Shown here one piece after another: positions 41,402 through 45,346 of a stretch of DNA of 45,346 bases. Source of the stretch: Bacteroidota bacterium (GTDB lineage: Bacteria; Bacteroidota; Bacteroidia; Bacteroidales; Prolixibacteraceae); contig JAEYXH010000005.1 in the NCBI GenBank assembly GCA_023428545.1, forward strand, positions 1-45,346, read 5' to 3'. A program made the position numbers and the translations under genes. Positions within the stretch are counted from its first letter, which is position 1. Every line of letters begins with the position of its first letter. Below the pieces are notes generated by a model that saw nothing but the letters and a program-made list of their open reading frames with translations, was not told the origin of the DNA and searched no databases.

Positions 41402-43624
41402 CTATTCGTTCAGGTTTTCAACCCTGGCAACTTTTTCTATGCCTTTAATTTTTCCCAGTTGCAGTATAAGATGCTGAAGGTCTTCAGTATTGTGGATATA
41501 TAAATACAGGTCGCCTTCAAAGATCCCGTCATGCGTGTCGAATTTCACCGATCGCATGTTAATGTTGTGAAGTTTGGAAATGATATTGGTGACTTCGTTG
41601 ACAATTCCCAGCCGATCGAATCCACTCAATGCCAGCCTGGTCAGGTATGAAAGTTTTTTGAATTTTGTCCATTCGGCCGTGATTACCTTGTCGCCCTGGC
41701 TTGCCAGTAATTTTTCTGCCGTTGGACACTCCTTCTTATGGATGATAACCAGGTCACCTGAACCGATGTACCCAATTACATCGTCGCCTGGAATTGGATT
41801 GCAGCATTTGGCCAATGAGTATTCGATGTTATCAGGATTTTCTTTCAGGATAAATGGCTTTCTCTTGTCAAACGCAATAGGTTTTTCTTCGGGTTCAACC
41901 AGTGGTTCCTCTTTGCCTTTCCTGTTGAAGGTAATGTTCCAGTATTTAACAAACTTATTGACTGACTTGCGTTTAAGTACCTGGTCCAGGTCCTGCAGGT
42001 CAATAAGCCCCATACCTACATGGGAGTAGAGCTGCTCCTTGTTGTTCAGGTTATAGTGGGCAACCACTTTTTTGGTTGTATTTGCCACCAACGGGAACCC
42101 GTGGTTGCGAATGGCCTCTTCAACCTTCTCCCTGCCTATTTCAAGATGCTGTTTCTTTTCAAGCTTTAAGGCATCTTTTATTTTTGTTTTGGCCTTAGCC
42201 GTGGTGACAAAGTTCAGCCATTCGGGCTGGGGTGTCTGGCTTTCTGCAGTCAGGATTTCAATTTGGTCGCCATTTTGTAAAATGTGGCTGGGCGGAACCA
42301 GCCTGAAATTGACCTTGGCTCCAATACACTTGTTCCCCAAATCGCTATGTATTTCGTATGCAACGTCAACAATGGTCGATTCCTTGGGGAGTTTTATCAG
42401 TTTGCCCTTGGGCGTAAAGACCACGATTTCATCGGTGAACAGATTCATCTTGAATTCATCGAGAAATTCGAAGGCATCGTATTCCGAGTTCGCAAGGTGT
42501 TCCCTGATTCGGGCAATCCACCGGTCCAGCTCATTTTCGGAAGTGACGGTACCTTTATATTTATAATGGGCCGCAAAACCATATTCAGCTACCTGGTCCA
42601 TTCGTTCTGTCCTGATCTGCACTTCCACCCATTTTCCCTGTGGCCCCATGACAGTGACATGCAACGACTCGTAGCCATTTGCCCTGGGCATGGTAATCCA
42701 GTCGCGGATTCGATCGGGTTTTGGGGCATAAATGTCGGTAACCAGGGATAATACCTCGAAGCATTGTCGTTTTTCGGAAATTCCAGGCTTTCCCTTTAGT
42801 ATGATCCGGATAGCCAGCAAATCATAAACTTCGTCAAGGGCTATACCCTTGTTGTGCATTTTCGTCCAGATTGAGTACATCGATTTGAGGCGGTGGGTAA
42901 CGGTGCATTCGATGTTTTCTTCGGCAAGTCGCTGTTTGATAGGAGTAATGAACTGATTGACCAGATAGTTTCGCTTTTCTTCCTGATCGTGCAGCTGATA
43001 TAGCAAATCACGGTAGTCCTCGGGATGTTTAAACCTGAAACTCAGTTCCTCCAGTTCGTTTTTGATGGAATAGAGTCCAAGCCTGTGTGCCAAAGGGGCA
43101 TAGAGGTAGAGGGTTTCACTGGCTGTCTTGATTTGCTTGTAGGGAGGCAGAGACTCGAGTGTTCGCATATTATGAAGCCTGTCGGCAAGCTTGATCAATA
43201 CAACCCTGACATCGTCGGAGAGCGTCATGAGCATTTTTCGGAGAGTCAGTGCCTGCCGGCCGTCCATTTCTCCCGAAAGTTTGGTAAGTCCGTCAACCAG
43301 ACGGGCAACATCTTTGCCAAACATATTTTCAATATCCGTGGTGGAGTATTCGGTATCTTCCACCACATCATGCAGTATGGAAGCAATCACGGATGTGGCA
43401 CCCAGACCCAGATCCCTGGCAACAATGGTTGCTACGGCAATTGGGTGAACAATATAGGGCTCACCTGATTTACGACGCACACCTTCATGTGCAGAGTTTG
43501 CAAAATCAAAAGCCTTTTTGACTTTTGCCATTCGCTCTGCATCAAACCGTTTGCCGATTTCCCTGACGAGGTCATCGTAGCAATCGTTGATTTGCCGTAT
43601 TTCAGCTTTTGTAAACAGTGCCAT
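41402..43624 (-). CDS. Bifunctional (p)ppGpp synthetase/hydrolase (Rel/SpoT)
   Basis: This RelA/SpoT homologue makes and degrades the alarmone (p)ppGpp. The 740-residue protein keeps the full domain series. The HD hydrolase has HDVVEDTEYS and LADRLHNMRTL. The synthetase has RLKSMYSIWTKM, LLAIRII, the PDRIRDW segment, PRANGYESLH and VEVQIRTERMD. TGS lies at about 390-450 (VFTPKGKLIKLPKESTIVD), followed by a helical/zinc-finger region with CCNPIPGDD and a C-terminal ACT domain. The intact HD motif plus the basic RIRD (RxKD-like) motif predict both activities, so the window needs no separate hydrolase. Its start lies 23 bases inside the end of gmhB, so the two are translationally linked. Confidence 0.95.
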   Translation of the reverse strand: MALFTKAEIRQINDCYDDLVREIGKRFDAERMAKVKKAFDFANSAHEGVRRKSGEPYIVHPIAVATIVARDLGLGATSVIASILHDVVEDTEYSTTDIENMFGKDVARLVDGLTKLSGEMDGRQALTLRKMLMTLSDDVRVVLIKLADRLHNMRTLESLPPYKQIKTASETLYLYAPLAHRLGLYSIKNELEELSFRFKHPEDYRDLLYQLHDQEEKRNYLVNQFITPIKQRLAEENIECTVTHRLKSMYSIWTKMHNKGIALDEVYDLLAIRIILKGKPGISEKRQCFEVLSLVTDIYAPKPDRIRDWITMPRANGYESLHVTVMGPQGKWVEVQIRTERMDQVAEYGFAAHYKYKGTVTSENELDRWIARIREHLANSEYDAFEFLDEFKMNLFTDEIVVFTPKGKLIKLPKESTIVDVAYEIHSDLGNKCIGAKVNFRLVPPSHILQNGDQIEILTAESQTPQPEWLNFVTTAKAKTKIKDALKLEKKQHLEIGREKVEEAIRNHGFPLVANTTKKVVAHYNLNNKEQLYSHVGMGLIDLQDLDQVLKRKSVNKFVKYWNITFNRKGKEEPLVEPEEKPIAFDKRKPFILKENPDNIEYSLAKCCNPIPGDDVIGYIGSGDLVIIHKKECPTAEKLLASQGDKVITAEWTKFKKLSYLTRLALSGFDRLGIVNEVTNIISKLHNINMRSVKFDTHDGIFEGDLYLYIHNTEDLQHLILQLGKIKGIEKVARVENLNE

Positions 43625-44093
43625 TCGCTATGTCTATCCTTCCAGTTTCATTGATCCTGATGATGGTTCCAATTCCGGCATTTTTACCGGCAAGTACATC
43701 TGTTTCCTTATCTCCTATAAACACACTTTGTGCCAGATCGATCTTATATTCAGCCACTGCCCGCCTGATCATTCCGGGATTTGGTTTTCGGCATGGGCAT
43801 TCTCCTGTAATTTCAGGGTGATGGGGGCAATGATACACCCGGGTGATTTCAATGCCTTTTTTTTCAAACTCACTTACCATCCAAAAGGTCAGCGTTTCAA
43901 AATCGGCTTCGGAATAGAACCCTCTCGCAATTCCTGATTGGTTGGTTACTACAAAAATATCATATCCTGCATCGTAATAATGCTTCACCAGATCAAAAAT
44001 ACCCTCCCTGAATATAAAATCCCCGATTTTATACACATAATTTTTTTCTTCATTGATGGTTCCATCTCTATCCAGGAAAAGTGCCCTGTTCAT
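43602..44093 (-). CDS. gmhB: HAD-IIIA phosphatase, heptose-1,7-bisphosphate 7-phosphatase (GmhB-like)
   Basis: GmhB removes the 7-phosphate from D-glycero-D-manno-heptose 1,7-bisphosphate on the way to the nucleotide-activated heptose used in lipopolysaccharide or other glycans. The 163-residue protein has the HAD motif FLDRDGTI (Asp8, Asp10), VVTNQSGIARG as motif 2, and the GmhB-type zinc loop with Cys89, His91, Cys99 and Cys101 in CPHHPEITGECPC. RKPNPGM and GDKETD (Asp128) complete it. The neighbour gmhA supports the heptose assignment, although similar HAD-IIIA phosphatases can also be histidinol phosphatases. The last 23 bases overlap the start of rel/spoT. No heptose kinase or adenylyltransferase gene is in the window. 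Confidence 0.9.
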   Translation of the reverse strand: MNRALFLDRDGTINEEKNYVYKIGDFIFREGIFDLVKHYYDAGYDIFVVTNQSGIARGFYSEADFETLTFWMVSEFEKKGIEITRVYHCPHHPEITGECPCRKPNPGMIRRAVAEYKIDLAQSVFIGDKETDVLAGKNAGIGTIIRINETGRIDIANGTVYKS

Positions 44094-44128
44094 AGTTTGG
44101 CCAGTTTATATGATGTGCTTGTATTTTT

Positions 44129-44719
44129 TTATCCGGCACTGCCTGTCCCAAAAATGTTTTTCTCGACCATTTGGCATATACAATGCCCCAGTAACATGTG
44201 CACTTCCTGGATACGTGCTGTGTCGGTCGATGGTATTCGAATTGTCAGATTGCAGACATCATGTAACTTACCACCGGTCTCTCCTGTCAGGGCAATGGTG
44301 TAAATTGATTCGGTGGATGCATACTTGGCCGCCTTTACTATGTTGGCTGATTGTCCTGAGGTTGAAAGCAATACGACGATGTCGCCGGCACGTGCGGCAC
44401 CTTCAAGGTACCGGGCGTAGGAATACTCGAAGTCGTAATCATTCGAGACGGCAGTCAGGAAAGGAACATTGATGTTAATGGCCTCGGCGTTTAATGCCTT
44501 TCTTTCGAGATTAAACCGCCCTGAAAGTTCGGCGGCAAGGTGTTGGGCATCCGCCGCGCTACCCCCGTTTCCTCCAAACAGCACCCGATGTCCGCCCCGT
44601 AAGGCTTCAGCGATCCTTTCGGCGGCACTGACTACCTGGTCGAGTATGGTCCGGTCATTCAGGACCAAATTCTTGAGTGCAATGGAATCACGGATGTTAT
44701 CTTGAATGGTTTTTATCAT
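44129..44719 (-). CDS. gmhA: Sedoheptulose-7-phosphate isomerase
   Basis: GmhA converts sedoheptulose-7-phosphate to D-glycero-D-manno-heptose-7-phosphate, the first step of heptose precursor synthesis. The 196-residue protein is a single SIS domain with VLFGGNGGSAADAQHLAAEL (the glycine-rich loop and the AEL motif with the catalytic glutamate), NDYDFEYSYARYLEG, and LSTSGQSANIV as the phosphate-binding block. The C-terminal histidine region is EVHMLLGHCICQMVE. The start at 44719 overlaps the end of the glycosyltransferase gene by 23 bases; an earlier start would overlap further and is not conserved. gmhB follows after 35 bp. Confidence 0.95.
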   Translation of the reverse strand: MIKTIQDNIRDSIALKNLVLNDRTILDQVVSAAERIAEALRGGHRVLFGGNGGSAADAQHLAAELSGRFNLERKALNAEAININVPFLTAVSNDYDFEYSYARYLEGAARAGDIVVLLSTSGQSANIVKAAKYASTESIYTIALTGETGGKLHDVCNLTIRIPSTDTARIQEVHMLLGHCICQMVEKNIFGTGSAG

Positions 44720-45346
44720 CAGTTTCCGTCTTAAGTTCATAAAATAATTTGGTGAAATGATGCCAGGCAAACCGTTCCTTCTCCTTTATAACAAACTCTT
44801 CAAAACTGCTTTTTCGGTTTTGGTCATAGAAATCAAGAATCGCTTCAGTGATGCTTCCAGCTTCCGGTTCACACACATACCCGGCTTTCTGGTGTGCCAC
44901 AATTTCGGGCAACCCGCCAACGTTGGTTACCAGCATCGGTTTGCCAAAATGATAAGCAACTTGGGTTACACCACTTTGGGTGGCCGATTTATACGGCTGT
45001 ACCACCATGTCGCTGGCATTGAAAAAGTTGGCTACCTCATTGTTCGGTATATATCGGTCAATGAAAATGATGTGGTCCTCGAGTTGTAATGAATGAACCA
45101 GATCTCTGTATTTTTTCTCATTCGAATAAAATTCTCCAGCCACAATCAAACGGATTTTCTTGTTGGCGAGTCGTTTGTTAGCCATGGCTTCAATCACGAG
45201 GTCGAGACCCTTGTAGTCCCTTATCAGGCCGAAGAACAGCAGATAATTGAAATTCGGATCGAGCCCAAGAACTTTCAATGCCTCTTCTCGACTGGTTATA
45301 TCACCATAGTGGTCGTAAATGGGGTGGGGGCCAAGTCGTCGTGGTT
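44697..45346 (-). CDS. GT4-family glycosyltransferase (N-terminal part outside the window)
   Basis: This is the C-terminal 216 residues of a GT-B fold GT4 glycosyltransferase; the frame is open through the right edge. The visible part begins PHPIYDHYGD and continues LLFFGLIRDYKGLDLVIEAM, the usual start of the nucleotide-sugar-binding half. The GT4 active-site region follows as VVQPYKSATQSGVTQVAYHFGKPMLVTNVGG with LPEIVAHQ. The glutamate of the common E-x7-E donor motif is replaced by a QSGV-type loop, as in many WcaI/GT4 members of Bacteroidota. The gene overlaps gmhA by 23 bases, so it may use heptose or act on a heptose-containing glycan, but the donor is unknown. Confidence 0.85.
   Translation of the reverse strand, partial: PRRLGPHPIYDHYGDITSREEALKVLGLDPNFNYLLFFGLIRDYKGLDLVIEAMANKRLANKKIRLIVAGEFYSNEKKYRDLVHSLQLEDHIIFIDRYIPNNEVANFFNASDMVVQPYKSATQSGVTQVAYHFGKPMLVTNVGGLPEIVAHQKAGYVCEPEAGSITEAILDFYDQNRKSSFEEFVIKEKERFAWHHFTKLFYELKTETDDKNHSR

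Noticed and set aside
1..45346. CRISPR arrays, insertion sequences, phage genes, tRNA or rRNA genes
   Set aside because: No spaced direct repeats of CRISPR type, transposase motifs, phage structural genes or recognisable tRNA/rRNA sequence were found on reading both strands. A dedicated RNA search could still reveal a small one.

Overview
The window looks like a chromosomal segment from a member of the Bacteroidota, most likely the order Bacteroidales in the broad sense. The gene content fits this: a parE-parC-aroK cluster, a short zinc-free adenylate kinase, a single bifunctional Rel/SpoT, AMP nucleosidase, a stand-alone HsdR-N nuclease domain, DUF3108 and HhH/beta-barrel envelope proteins. 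Ten start regions also carry a perfect TAnnTTTG box, the -7 element of Bacteroidota sigma factors. No rRNA, tRNA, CRISPR array, insertion sequence or prophage gene was seen. Codon use and base composition look even throughout, so this reads as core genome.

Layout, left to right. 1-1.6 kb (+): the end of a sorbitol-6-phosphate-dehydrogenase-like SDR and a sorbose-1-phosphate-reductase-like dehydrogenase, closed by a strong terminator. 1.9-6.9 kb (-): parE, parC and aroK, both topoisomerase IV subunits with shikimate kinase coupled behind them. 7.0-11.8 kb (-): hpt, adk, obg and a PAP2 phosphatase in one tight operon, then a membrane-anchored MutS-like ATPase. 11.9-16.8 kb (+): purE with its terminator, a coupled pair of envelope proteins (a PorV/FadL-like protein and an HhH-domain beta-barrel), and an acyltransferase. 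16.8-18.5 kb (-): recJ. 18.7-22.9 kb (+): lysS, gpsA and pgi, ending at a bidirectional terminator. 23.0-28.6 kb: a small exported protein (-), then on + a DMT permease, tyrS, a Wzz-like protein and an O-antigen ligase-like protein.

28.6-31.6 kb (-): tsaB, a DUF3108 protein, a YD-repeat-like lipoprotein and efp. 31.8-32.4 kb (+): a YqgE/AlgH protein whose stop codon overlaps that of the next gene. 32.4-35.6 kb (-): amn, holA, a rhomboid protease and a divergent class-IV PLP protein. 35.7-36.2 kb (+): a stand-alone HsdR-N nuclease-like protein. 36.2-41.3 kb (-): fur, purA, recR, a GT2 glycosyltransferase fused to a shrunken sugar-phosphate transferase module, and a GNAT acetyltransferase. 41.4-45.3 kb (-): a GT4 glycosyltransferase cut by the window edge, gmhA, gmhB and rel/spoT, with start/stop overlaps of 23 nt at two junctions.

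Most genes are housekeeping: nucleotide salvage and synthesis (hpt, adk, purE, purA, amn), DNA maintenance (parE/parC, recJ, recR, holA), translation (lysS, tyrS, efp, tsaB) and envelope building (heptose precursors, glycosyltransferases, chain-length and ligase proteins). No clear undescribed multi-gene system is visible. The loci most worth following are the HhH/barrel envelope pair, the membrane MutS-like ATPase, the PLP-fold protein that lost its cofactor-anchoring glutamate, the GT2 fusion with an internally deleted transferase domain, the stand-alone nuclease domain and an apparently leaderless DMT permease mRNA. No gene-free stretch exceeds 300 bases. The two longest, 1598-1882 and 12412-12708, hold terminators, short repeats and possible promoter sequence.
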